A stretch of 64,000 nt of DNA from Chloroflexota bacterium (lineage in GTDB: Bacteria; Chloroflexota; Dehalococcoidia; Lucifugimonadales; JADFKI01). Position numbers and translations under genes: made by a program. Shown piece by piece: positions 16,538-24,791 of the stretch (position 1 is the first letter of the stretch; each line of letters opens with the position of its first letter). The notes under the pieces are model-generated. The model saw nothing but the letters and a program-made list of their open reading frames with translations, ran no database searches and was not told where the DNA came from. The stretch covers positions 1 to 64,000 of the forward strand of contig VXNZ01000009.1 of the NCBI GenBank assembly GCA_009840355.1. The letters run 5' to 3'.

Positions 16538-16562
16538 GACATCGATGGGCAGGATGGGATGA
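16538..16562. repeat. CATCGATGGACAGGATGGG-type repeat between two HAD genes
   Basis: GACATCGATGGGCAGGATGG followed by GATGA. It is read in the same frame as the copy at 15769, giving DIDGQD in both, if translation starts at the GTG at 16523. It also supplies the ATG (16559) used here as the start of the second HAD gene. Confidence 0.7.
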
Positions 16563-17236
16563 GCGCGTATCCAAGTATCGCCGATGTGCAGAGTATCATC
16601 TTCGACTTCGACTACACTCTCGCGGATTCGTCCGACGGCGTAATCGAGTGCGCGAACTATGCGCTGCGGCGGCTGGGGCTGCCCACTGCCACGGATGACT
16701 CGATTCGGCGCACGATAGGCTTGTCGCTGCCGCGCACGCTGACGGCGCTGGCTGGCGATGAGCATTCCGCGCTTGGGGACGAGTTTATGCGGATTTTCTT
16801 GGAACGGGCGGAAAAGATGATGCCCGATGCCACGATGCTATTCGATTTCGTACCGTCGCTAGTGGATACGCTTTTAGGACATGGCATAGAGTTGGGAATC
16901 GTGTCGTCGGGGAGACGATGGCGCATATCACGCGTACTGCGACGGGAAGAATTAGATAGTCAATTCAAGGTTATCGTGGGCATCGAGGATGTGGATGAAC
17001 CGAAACCCGATCCAACGGGGCTGCTGCGCGCGGTTGCCAAACTGGATACGCCGAAGAAGCGCTGCCTGTATGTGGGGGACAGCACAACAGACGCGGAGAC
17101 GGCACGGCGCGCCGGCGTAAGATTCGCCGCCGTCTTGTCCGGCGTCACGCCGCGTGAGGCATTCGCGGAGTATGCGCCGGTGACGGTGTTGGAGAGCGCC
17201 GCGGAGCTGCCGGGGGCGCTGCGTGGCGCGCACTGA
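16559..17236 (+). CDS. HAD-superfamily phosphatase (phosphoglycolate phosphatase-like)
   Basis: About 225 residues. Motif I is IIFDFDYTLADSSDGV (D16, D18), motif II IVSSGRRWRISRV, motif III lysine in DEPKPDPTGLLRA, and motif IV YVGDSTTDAETARRAGV. This is the subgroup of PGP/beta-phosphoglucomutase-like hydrolases with an alpha-helical cap. Its small-molecule substrate is unknown. The start is uncertain: ATG 16559 begins within a dispersed repeat; GTG 16523 overlaps the previous stop (GTGA) and would add 12 residues. Confidence 0.82.
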   Translation: MSAYPSIADVQSIIFDFDYTLADSSDGVIECANYALRRLGLPTATDDSIRRTIGLSLPRTLTALAGDEHSALGDEFMRIFLERAEKMMPDATMLFDFVPSLVDTLLGHGIELGIVSSGRRWRISRVLRREELDSQFKVIVGIEDVDEPKPDPTGLLRAVAKLDTPKKRCLYVGDSTTDAETARRAGVRFAAVLSGVTPREAFAEYAPVTVLESAAELPGALRGAH

Positions 17237-17397
17237 CATCCCATCCTGCTCATCCTGTTCATCCGTGTAAAACTGCGCCCAAATTCGACCTTACATGCGG
17301 GCTGAATCTGTGCTAGCATCGGCGGACAGGGCATTATCGCTTACGACAATACCTATTATCACTGGATGGCTGGGAGACACTGGGGGACATAGGTGCC

Positions 17398-19878
17398 ATG
17401 TCTGACTTCACCCTGCCGAAGTATGCGCGAGCGGTCGTCATTGGCGCGGGCATCGCGGGCTGCAGCGTCGCGTACCACCTGACCAAACTCGGCTGGCGAG
17501 ATGTCGTCGTCGTTGAGCAAGGACCGCTGTTCGAGACGGGCGGCTCTACCTCGCACGCGCCGGGTCTGGTGTTTCAACTCAACGCGTCAAAGACGATGAC
17601 CGAGTTCGCGCGTTATACTGTTGACCTTTGGAGCAACCTGACGCTTGACGGCGAGCCGTGCGCCAATCCTGTGGGCAGCCTAGAAGCCGCTTGGACGCCC
17701 GAGCGCCTGACCGATTTGAAGCGCAAGGCGGGCTATGGCAAAAGCTGGGGCGTCGAGGCGCATCTCATCAGCACGGACGAGGCGCGCGCTATGATTCCGA
17801 TGCTGTCCGAGCGCGTGCTGGGCGCGCTGCATGTGCCGTCCGACATTCACACGAAGGCTACGCGACCGGCAGAGGCTATGGCGCGCGAGGCAGCCTGCAA
17901 CGGCGCGGCGTTCTTCGGCGGCGTCAAGGTTACCGGCTTTGGTATTGACGCAGGGCGCATTACGGGCGTGCATACATCGCGGGGCGAAATCAAGACAGAG
18001 TTAGTCGTTTCCGCGGCGGGCATCTGGGCGCCTACGGTAGGCGGCATGGCAGGTGTGCCAATTCCGCTGTCGCCGATGCAGCACTTGTACGCCGTAACGA
18101 CTCCGCTAGAAGGGCTTGCAGGCGCGAAAGCAGAGGTCGAACAGCCGCTGTTGCGCCATCAAGACGCGGCGATGTACTTTCGCCAAGAGCGCGAAGGCTA
18201 CGGCATCGGGTCGTACAACCACGAGCCGCTCTTGATGGACGCGGACGATATACTCGACCACTCCGACGCGCCGATTATGCCGTCCGAAGTGGAGTTCACG
18301 CCACGCCACTTCGAGCGCGCTTGGACGGCGGCGCGCGAAATCCTGCCCGGCATCGAGGGCGCCGGGCTGACGCGCAAGTTCAACGGCATATTTTCGTTTA
18401 CGATGGACGGATTTCCGGTACTGGGCGAATCGCCGCAGGTTCGCGGATTTTGGTCGGCGCAGGCGGTTTGGATTACGCACGCGGGCGGTGTGGGCAAGGC
18501 GGTCGCCGAGTGGATTGTCAACGGCGAACCCACGACAGATCTGCGCGAATGCGACATCCGCCGTTTTCATCCGCACGCGAACACGCGACCTTATGTGCGG
18601 GCGCGCGCCGCGCAGCAATACCGCGAAGTCTATGACATCATCCACCCGCGCCAGCAGATGGAACACCCGCGTAACCTGCGCCTGACGCCGTTTTTCCCTC
18701 GACAGCAGGCGTTGGGCGCCGTGTTCTTCGAGAACGCCGGGTGGGAGCGACCGCAGTGGTATGCCGCCAACGAAGGTTTGCTAGATTCGCTGACCGTCAA
18801 GGGCGCGGAACGCACGGGCTGGGTGGCGCGCGAATGGTCGCCGACGGTCGCGGCAGAGCATGTCGCCGCGCGAGAGCGTGTCGCCATGTTCGACATGACG
18901 CCATTCGCCAAGTTTGAGATTGCCGGATCGGGCGCGCTCGGCGCATTGCAGCGGCTCGCCACGAACCAGATGAACAAGCCGGTGGGCAGCATCACATACA
19001 CATCAATGCTCACGCCGAGCGGCGGAATCAAGTGCGATCTGACCGTCACGCGGCTGGACGATGAGCGCTTCATGGTCGTTACCGGCGGCGCGATGGGACT
19101 GCACGACTTGGCGTGGATTGAGGCGGGCATGCCGCAAGACGGGTCTGCGCGGATTACCGATGTATCCACGGCGCTGTGCTGCATCGGGCTGTGGGGACCG
19201 CGCGCTCGCGACTTGCTGAGCCGCGTGTGCGATGACGACCTGAGCAACGACGGTTTTCCGTATATGTCCGCGAAACGCATCATGATAGGCGAAGTTCCCG
19301 CGCTGGCGCTGCGCATATCGTACATCGGCGAGCTTGGCTGGGAGGTGTACGCGCCGGCGGAAATGGGCGCGCGGCTGTGGGATTTGCTGTGGGAAGCCGG
19401 TCAGCCGCTTGGCGTCATCGCGGCGGGCGGCGGCGCGTTCGACTCGCTGCGCCTCGAAAAGGGCTACCGCTTGTGGGGCAACGACATTCACACCGAATAC
19501 AACCCGTACGAGGCGGGTATCGGCTTCGCAGTGCGAATGCGAAAGGGCGATTTCATCGGCAGAGACGCGCTGCGAAAAGTACGGGCAGAAGGCGTGCGCC
19601 GCAAACTATGCTGTATAACGCTGGACGACACGGATGCCGTGGTGGTTGGCAAAGAGCCTATTCTTGGGACAAACAGGGACGGTGATGAAACGCTGGGCTA
19701 TGTAACGAGCGCGAACTACGGACATTCCATCGGCAAGGGCATTGTGTACGGCTACCTGCCGCAGCAGTATGCCGGTGTGGGAACGAAGGTCGATGTGCTG
19801 TACTTCGGCGACCGCCTGCCGGCGACGGTAGCGCGCGAGCCACTGTACGACCCCGATGGGGGGAAGATGAAGGCGTAG
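17398..19878 (+). CDS. FAD-dependent oxidoreductase fused to GcvT domains (dimethylglycine/sarcosine dehydrogenase-like)
   Basis: An 826-residue two-module enzyme. Residues 10-380 are a D-amino-acid-oxidase-type FAD domain: the dinucleotide fold AVVIGAGIAGCSVAYHL and GGSTSHAPGL with H53, which in dimethylglycine dehydrogenases carries covalent FAD. After the FAO-M linker, residues about 430-826 form an aminomethyltransferase-like (GcvT plus GcvT-C) module that binds tetrahydrofolate in relatives (LRISYIGELGWEVYAPAEMG, FDSLRLEKGYRLWG, VTSANYGHSIGKGIVYGYLP). Such fusions oxidise N-methyl amines (dimethylglycine, sarcosine) and hand the C1 unit to folate. A DmdA/GcvT-like protein follows in the same direction, suggesting a C1-demethylation locus. 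Confidence 0.9.
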   Translation: MSDFTLPKYARAVVIGAGIAGCSVAYHLTKLGWRDVVVVEQGPLFETGGSTSHAPGLVFQLNASKTMTEFARYTVDLWSNLTLDGEPCANPVGSLEAAWTPERLTDLKRKAGYGKSWGVEAHLISTDEARAMIPMLSERVLGALHVPSDIHTKATRPAEAMAREAACNGAAFFGGVKVTGFGIDAGRITGVHTSRGEIKTELVVSAAGIWAPTVGGMAGVPIPLSPMQHLYAVTTPLEGLAGAKAEVEQPLLRHQDAAMYFRQEREGYGIGSYNHEPLLMDADDILDHSDAPIMPSEVEFTPRHFERAWTAAREILPGIEGAGLTRKFNGIFSFTMDGFPVLGESPQVRGFWSAQAVWITHAGGVGKAVAEWIVNGEPTTDLRECDIRRFHPHANTRPYVRARAAQQYREVYDIIHPRQQMEHPRNLRLTPFFPRQQALGAVFFENAGWERPQWYAANEGLLDSLTVKGAERTGWVAREWSPTVAAEHVAARERVAMFDMTPFAKFEIAGSGALGALQRLATNQMNKPVGSITYTSMLTPSGGIKCDLTVTRLDDERFMVVTGGAMGLHDLAWIEAGMPQDGSARITDVSTALCCIGLWGPRARDLLSRVCDDDLSNDGFPYMSAKRIMIGEVPALALRISYIGELGWEVYAPAEMGARLWDLLWEAGQPLGVIAAGGGAFDSLRLEKGYRLWGNDIHTEYNPYEAGIGFAVRMRKGDFIGRDALRKVRAEGVRRKLCCITLDDTDAVVVGKEPILGTNRDGDETLGYVTSANYGHSIGKGIVYGYLPQQYAGVGTKVDVLYFGDRLPATVAREPLYDPDGGKMKA

Positions 19879-20018
19879 GCGGACTCAGCAGCAGCGCCCG
19901 TGAGTATCGGAAAGCGATGCCGCGCGAAGATAGGCGCGGCGCAGTGAAAGGAGAAGTGCGTAGAGTTAAGCGAAAATAATCTTCCGCGTTGGCGTGTCAT
20001 GTTGAGCTGGCCCTAAAG

Positions 20019-20046
20019 CCATATAACTATGGCCATATAACTATGG
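20019..20046. promoter_or_regulatory. Tandem palindromes in the leader of the DmdA-like gene
   Basis: CCATATAACTATGG occurs twice head to tail (20019-20032 and 20033-20046). Each copy is an inverted repeat (CCATA/TATGG with TAAC between). The second copy runs directly into the GGAGG ribosome-binding site of the gene starting at 20057, so a protein bound there, or a hairpin, could block translation initiation. Confidence 0.6.
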
Positions 20047-20056
20047 AGGTTATACG

Positions 20057-21301
20057 GTGGAGCAAACTCTGGTAATCGACGGTCTTAAGCGGCGAACTTT
20101 GCCGATCAACTTGCGTCAGAGCGGGAACAGCGACGCCCGTATGCTGATTTCCACTCGGATTAGGAAGTCCCCTTGGTGGCACTTGTCGAAGGCGGCAGGC
20201 TGCTGGGCATACACTACTTATAACCACATGTATCATCCGCGAGCGTACATTAAGCCGGAGCAGGGAGGGTTGCTTGAAGAGTACAAGTACCTGACACGGC
20301 ATGTGAGCATGTGGGATGTGGCGGTAGAGCGGCAGATACAGGTGAAGGGACCTGACGCTGCCGCATTCGTGAATTACATAATCACGCGCGATGTGCATAC
20401 GCTTCTGCCTCCGATGCAGGCGCGCTATGTCATTTTGTGCAACCAATACGGCGGTGTCATCAACGACCCTGTGCTGCTGCGCGTGGCGGAGGACGAGTTC
20501 TGGTTCAGCATTTCGGACTCGGACCTGCTGCTGTGGGCGCAGGGCGTGAACCACACCGGAAGGTTTAATGTGAGCATCAACGAGATAGATGTATCGCCGG
20601 TGCAGATTCAGGGTCCCAAGTCCGTGGACTTGATGGAGAAGATGTTCGGCGAGCAGGTACGCAGCATACCGTATTACGGCTTGCTGCGCGCGAAACTGAA
20701 CGGGCACGATGTTACAATCTCGCGCACCGGCTTCTCCGCCGAGGTCGGATTCGAGATATACCTGCACGACGCCATGCTGTACGCCGACGATGTTTGGCCG
20801 CACATACTGGAGCAAGGGGAAGAGTTCAATCTGCGTGTCATCGCGCCAAGCCACATACGCCGCCTAGAGGCGGGCATCCTGTCTTACGGGCAGGATATGG
20901 ACATCGAGAACAACCCGTACGAAGTGCGGCTAGGCTGGCAGGTTGACCTTAATAAGCACGATTTCGTTGGCAAGCAAGCGCTGACGCAGATAAAGAGCGA
21001 GGGCGTGAAGCAGCGGCTCGTGGGCTTGAAGATGGGCGGCGAGCCTATCACTTGGTACAACGAGAGTTTCTACCTCGTGAAAGATGCCGAATCGGGTGAT
21101 GATGTCGGCTATGTTACCAGCGCGTTCTGGTCGCCCAACTTGGGGTCGAACATCGCAATCGCCGCAATGCCGCGCTCGCACTGGAAACGGGGCACAAATG
21201 TCAAAGTTGACCTGCCCGCCGACGGCATAGTGGACGCCCAAGTAGTGCGCGTCCCGTTCTTCGACCCAACGAAGGAAGTGCCGAAGACCGTGCTGCAATA
21301 A
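20057..21301 (+). CDS. GcvT-family protein resembling DMSP demethylase DmdA
   Basis: A 414-residue aminomethyltransferase-fold protein. The opening block (KSPWWHLSKAAGCWAYTTYN, HMYHP, LEEYKYLTRHVSMWDVAVE, RQIQVKGPDAA) and later parts (LRVAEDEFWFSISDSDLLLW, VQIQGPKSVDLMEKMFG, SRTGFSAEVGFEIYL, ENNPYEVRLGW) match the order and wording I recall for DmdA, the tetrahydrofolate-dependent dimethylsulfoniopropionate demethylase, and its close GcvT relatives. Sequence alone cannot separate true DmdA from related demethylases. The GTG start at 20057 has GGAGG seven bases upstream. It follows the FAD-GcvT fusion by 178 bp. A folate-linked demethylase role is likely; DMSP as substrate is only a hypothesis. 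Confidence 0.8.
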   Translation: MEQTLVIDGLKRRTLPINLRQSGNSDARMLISTRIRKSPWWHLSKAAGCWAYTTYNHMYHPRAYIKPEQGGLLEEYKYLTRHVSMWDVAVERQIQVKGPDAAAFVNYIITRDVHTLLPPMQARYVILCNQYGGVINDPVLLRVAEDEFWFSISDSDLLLWAQGVNHTGRFNVSINEIDVSPVQIQGPKSVDLMEKMFGEQVRSIPYYGLLRAKLNGHDVTISRTGFSAEVGFEIYLHDAMLYADDVWPHILEQGEEFNLRVIAPSHIRRLEAGILSYGQDMDIENNPYEVRLGWQVDLNKHDFVGKQALTQIKSEGVKQRLVGLKMGGEPITWYNESFYLVKDAESGDDVGYVTSAFWSPNLGSNIAIAAMPRSHWKRGTNVKVDLPADGIVDAQVVRVPFFDPTKEVPKTVLQ

Positions 21302-21369
21302 TTCGCAACAGTTCATTTAACGGGATGGACAGGCAACGGGATGGACAGGACAGGATAAATGGGATGATG

Positions 21370-21404
21370 TCCCGCCACTCTCGCCTTACGCGGGAATGGC
21401 GGGA
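21370..21404. terminator. Hairpin between convergent genes
   Basis: TCCCGCCA (21370-21377) pairs with TGGCGGGA (21397-21404), followed by TGTTTC. It lies between the stops of the DmdA-like gene (plus) and the PBP1-fusion gene (minus) and could terminate both. Confidence 0.55.
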
Positions 21405-21421
21405 TGTTTCTTGCTATTGCG

Positions 21422-23809
21422 TTAGTCTGCTAGTTCTAGGTCGCCGTCGGCGTTGATGACGGTCATGAAGACTTCATCCGAACCTTGGTTATCGTCGGGG
21501 CCGTATTCCAGTTCAAAGCCGTCTATGTCAATTGTGATCGAATCGCCGGTAACATCCAAGAAGCAGTCGCGGGTAACATCAGCGCCGCAGTCTTCCAGAC
21601 GCTCGATGACTAGCCGTCCGGCGATATAGCCTTCGAGCGAGACGAAGCCCGGCTCTGCGCCGGAGTCGTATTCGTCGAGCGCGTCTAGGTAGCTCTCTAC
21701 GACCGGCACGCTGTCGTCGTCCGGCAGCGGCACGACTTGCGTTACATACACGCCTTCTCCGTCGCTTCCAAGCTCGTCTGCGAGCGCGTTACTGCCCACA
21801 AACGACACTGCCATGAATATCGGGTCAGAGTCAAGATCGTCGCGCAGCGTCCGTATCGCCTCTGCCGCCTGCAAGTAGGAACTGATTATCACGACTGCTT
21901 CGGGGTTCGCCGCCGCGATGTCGAAGGCTGCCCTTTTCACCGCGGTAGAATTACGCTGGTATATTCCGGACGCCACTACGTCCATACCGTGATCATCCAA
22001 CGCCTGCTGTACGCCTTGCAGACCGTCCCTACCGTACGAGTCGTTCTGGTACAGTACCGCGACCCGAGTTACGTCCATCTCAGTCAAGCGTTCGACCATC
22101 GCTTCCGTTTCCTGATGGTACGAAGCACGCACATTCAGCGTGTTGTTCAAATCTTCGTCGCGCAGGAAGTTCGCGCCGGTGAACGGCCCGATGAAAGGCA
22201 CACCCAAGTCGTGCGCCAGCGGCGATACCGCACGCGATGTTGGCGTGCCAACCGCGCCGATGAGACCGTAAACGCGATAATTTTCAATCAGTCGCATCGT
22301 ATTCGCAAACGCGAAATCGCTTTCGTAGCGGTCGTCCAATGTTGTGAGCGAGAGTTGGCGACCGTGCACGCCGCCGTTGCGGTTCGCTTCTTCGAACGCC
22401 GCCAGAAGGCCGAGCTGCATCCCTTCACCCAACGCCTGAGAAGGACCGGACAAGGCGGCAGACTGCCCGAACATTATCTCGTCGTCGGTTACGCCGGGCA
22501 CGCCGAGAGCGGGAGGCTCGGGCGTAGGCAGCACGGGCATCCCCTGGATTTCCGATGTAAACGCGTCAATCTCGCTCGTTAACGCTAGGATTATCCGCGT
22601 ATTGTCTTGCCTAAGCGCTCTCTCGGCGCTGACTAGCGTCAAGCGGCCTTGTGTGTCGCCGATCTCGTCGCGGGCATCTCCCAGAGTCTGCTCGATCATT
22701 CTAATCGCGCGAGTAGATATGGCATTGTTCTCTTTCAGATATTCAAGGCTTTCAGTCGCCCGCCCTTCTGCCGATTCGTAACCTTCCTGAACGCGCGCCA
22801 AATTCGTCGGATCTTGCAATAGGGCTAACAAGAGCAGCATCGTATGCGCCTGTATCAAGTTCCCATTGAGCGATGAGGTATGCGAGTGCACCAAAAAGTT
22901 TTGTATTGACACTTCTGTGTCATTGTCGCGGTGGTCAAGCAGAGCATCGAATTGCTGGTCGTCCACGCTTTCGGCCAATAGGGGCCACAGCAGGGTAGAG
23001 TTCCGCACCACCAGTTCGTTTCGGATCCTCGCGCTTGTCGCCAATTCACGCAGCAGGTCGGGGCGTCCGCCGTGGATTGTATCCACATTGTCGGACAGCT
23101 GGTCTATCAGGTCTTCAATCTCGTCAACGCGGTCGTCGTGTCCACGATTTCGGATGATTTGCAGATGGTCGTCTAGCGCGTTGGCGAGGTCGTTCGCGCG
23201 GGTTCGTTCGTCTCGGAGATAATCTCGCGTCATACTTATGTTTGTCGGACGCGACGCGGTGGCGGCGAGTTCGCTTGCGCTGCCGGCAATGCCTTGCACG
23301 GCGGATTGCAACTGCGCGACTTCTTGCGCGTCCAGCACATCCTTGTCGCCTGCCAGGCGCAGGAAGACCCATTCCGACCAGTGCGGGTCGGAATCGGAAT
23401 CGCTGATGCTGCCAATTCGGAATGCGTACAGCGTCCCCGTCTTGAGCCGGTTAATAGTGAGTGAGTACGTCGATGCGTCGGTTGCTGACACATCTATCGA
23501 ATTGAGCGTGTGCTCCCAAGTCTGGTCGAAGAAGTTAGCTGCAATGTCGGCGGCATCCCAGTTGAACCACTGCAATCGATATACTGTCGCGCCTTCGGTT
23601 GCGTCCCACGACGCGACGGCAGTGCCGGATTCAGTGCCGTCCACGACATCCAAGCCGCCTTCGTGGTCTAGCGTGATGCTGTCCGGCGATGGCAGGTCCG
23701 TCTGCGCGTGCGCGACATTGCCCGGCAAAAGCAAATTGCCCGCATCTGATAGCATGCCCGCGCCAATCACCGCGAGCAGCAACGCCGCTAATAGTCTGAT
23801 TTTGATCAT
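21422..23809 (-). CDS. Exported FN3 / helical-bundle / type 1 periplasmic-binding fusion protein
   Basis: 795 residues with a Sec signal peptide (cleavage likely after AHA at 33-35). Three parts follow. Residues 40-155 look like a fibronectin type III domain (AVASWDATEGATVYRLQWFN, then LTINRLKTGTLYAFRIGSIS). Residues 155-430 are almost entirely helical and charged, with a hydrophobic turn HTMLLLLALLQD, resembling a helical-bundle sensor domain. Residues 435-790 form a LivJ-type periplasmic-binding domain (TDDEIMFGQSAALSGPSQAL, VYGLIGAVGTPTSRAVSPLA, PEAVVIISSYLQAAEAIRTL). LivJ proteins bind amino acids or amides for ABC import, but no permease genes adjoin it and the fused front is unusual. 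A ligand-sensing or cell-surface scavenging role is possible. Confidence 0.82.
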   Translation of the reverse strand: MIKIRLLAALLLAVIGAGMLSDAGNLLLPGNVAHAQTDLPSPDSITLDHEGGLDVVDGTESGTAVASWDATEGATVYRLQWFNWDAADIAANFFDQTWEHTLNSIDVSATDASTYSLTINRLKTGTLYAFRIGSISDSDSDPHWSEWVFLRLAGDKDVLDAQEVAQLQSAVQGIAGSASELAATASRPTNISMTRDYLRDERTRANDLANALDDHLQIIRNRGHDDRVDEIEDLIDQLSDNVDTIHGGRPDLLRELATSARIRNELVVRNSTLLWPLLAESVDDQQFDALLDHRDNDTEVSIQNFLVHSHTSSLNGNLIQAHTMLLLLALLQDPTNLARVQEGYESAEGRATESLEYLKENNAISTRAIRMIEQTLGDARDEIGDTQGRLTLVSAERALRQDNTRIILALTSEIDAFTSEIQGMPVLPTPEPPALGVPGVTDDEIMFGQSAALSGPSQALGEGMQLGLLAAFEEANRNGGVHGRQLSLTTLDDRYESDFAFANTMRLIENYRVYGLIGAVGTPTSRAVSPLAHDLGVPFIGPFTGANFLRDEDLNNTLNVRASYHQETEAMVERLTEMDVTRVAVLYQNDSYGRDGLQGVQQALDDHGMDVVASGIYQRNSTAVKRAAFDIAAANPEAVVIISSYLQAAEAIRTLRDDLDSDPIFMAVSFVGSNALADELGSDGEGVYVTQVVPLPDDDSVPVVESYLDALDEYDSGAEPGFVSLEGYIAGRLVIERLEDCGADVTRDCFLDVTGDSITIDIDGFELEYGPDDNQGSDEVFMTVINADGDLELAD

Positions 23810-23827
23810 TGTCGTCTCCTACTCCTA

Positions 23828-23915
23828 TAACTTAAGATTTACTAACTTAAGATTTACATCGATGCACAGGATAAACGACACTATACTATGCTGTCCACAC
23901 TATAATAATATAGTG
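23828..23915. promoter_or_regulatory. Repeat-rich upstream region of the PBP1-fusion gene
   Basis: TAACTTAAGATTTAC is repeated exactly twice in tandem (23828-23842 and 23843-23857). Further up, ACACTATA occurs at 23878-23885 and 23897-23904, and CACTATA meets its inverted copy TATAGTG (23909-23915) across four bases. On the minus strand TATTAT and TATAGT in this block are plausible -10 elements for the gene starting at 23809. The arrangement looks like operator sites. Confidence 0.5.
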
Positions 23916-23959
23916 GGCGCTATTTAATCTGAACGGTAAGGTATTTCTGGAGTTTGCTG

Positions 23960-24056
23960 ATGAGTTTTGACAATATAGACCTGTTTCCCGTTACGGCGGC
24001 GGTCAACGAACACGACCACCTGTCGCTAGGCGGCTGCGCCTGTCGCCGGGCGTCGA
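23960..24056 (+). pseudogene. Relic of a second lysA 5' end
   Basis: 23960-24038 matches the first 79 bases of lysA (24792-24870) with one difference. At GCTGCG it jumps to a lysA-internal sequence: the next 18 bases (24039-24056) equal 25274-25291, which also follows GCTGCG in lysA. Similarity then ends. This is a duplicated lysA piece with a 403-base internal deletion at a 6-base microhomology, which breaks the frame. A VapBC pair lies between relic and intact gene. Confidence 0.85.
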
Positions 24057-24117
24057 CGGTGTCAGGCTATAATCATGTGATGAAGCAATACGAACTCTTG
24101 AAGGAGGACAAACACAA

Positions 24118-24357
24118 ATGACAATTCAAGAGGAAATCGTTGAAAGGGTGCAATTCTTGCCCGAGGATAAACAACGCGAGGTGCTGACATTTATAGAGGC
24201 TCTTGCGTCGGAGAAAGAGGACATCCCCAAAGCCGGTCTGCGGCAGGACTGGGCGGGCGCGCTGAGTGAATACGAGGACGGATTAACTTCGGTCGAGCTT
24301 CAAAAGAAGGCATTGGAATGGCGGGTTGAACCGTTAGTAGAACGGCGTGATGAATAG
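24118..24357 (+). CDS. VapB-like antitoxin (DUF2281 type)
   Basis: A 79-residue protein starting MTIQEEIVERVQFLPEDKQR, then EVLTFIEALASEKE, the pattern of small DUF2281-type antitoxins that sit before PIN toxins. Start has AAGGAGG about 11 bases upstream and TATAAT lies 45 bases upstream (24068-24073). It overlaps the PIN gene by 8 bases. It should bind and neutralise the toxin and probably repress this promoter. Confidence 0.8.
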   Translation: MTIQEEIVERVQFLPEDKQREVLTFIEALASEKEDIPKAGLRQDWAGALSEYEDGLTSVELQKKALEWRVEPLVERRDE

Positions 24358-24784
24358 CGCGGCGCTTCTAATTGACAGCAATATATGGCTTGAACGCCTG
24401 CTTGACCAGGATAGGGCGTCAGAAGTGGAAAGGTTTCTTGCAGAAACCCCATCCGAGTTGCTGTACATCACAGATTTTGCTCTGCACTCAATTTGCCTTA
24501 TCTTGCAAAGAGTCAATCAGCCGGATACTTTGCGCGTCTTTGTCAACGACCTTTTTTCGCAGGGAGGGGTAAAGTTGGTTCGTCTTAATCCCTCTGACAT
24601 CCACAATATCGTAGATGTTATCCAAGAGTTCGAATTGGACTTTGACGACGCTTATCAGTATGTCGCCGCCGAAAAGTTCGGACTTACAATAGTAAGTTTC
24701 GACGCCGACTTCAACAGAACGGCAAGAGGCCACAAACTGCCCGGCGATATATTGCAACAACGATATTCAGAATGTGAGGAGTAG
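24350..24784 (+). CDS. PIN-domain (VapC-like) ribonuclease toxin
   Basis: A 144-residue PIN protein. Acidic residues expected to bind Mg are visible in LLIDSNIWLERLL (near the start), ELDFDDAYQYVAAEKFG and IVSFDADFNRTARG. Members cut tRNA or rRNA. It overlaps the antitoxin gene; ATG 24350 is preferred to the adjacent GTG 24347. The stop is eight bases before the lysA start, so lysA is now likely read from the toxin-antitoxin promoter. Confidence 0.87.
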   Translation: MNSAALLIDSNIWLERLLDQDRASEVERFLAETPSELLYITDFALHSICLILQRVNQPDTLRVFVNDLFSQGGVKLVRLNPSDIHNIVDVIQEFELDFDDAYQYVAAEKFGLTIVSFDADFNRTARGHKLPGDILQQRYSECEE

Positions 24785-24791
24785 GAAGGCA

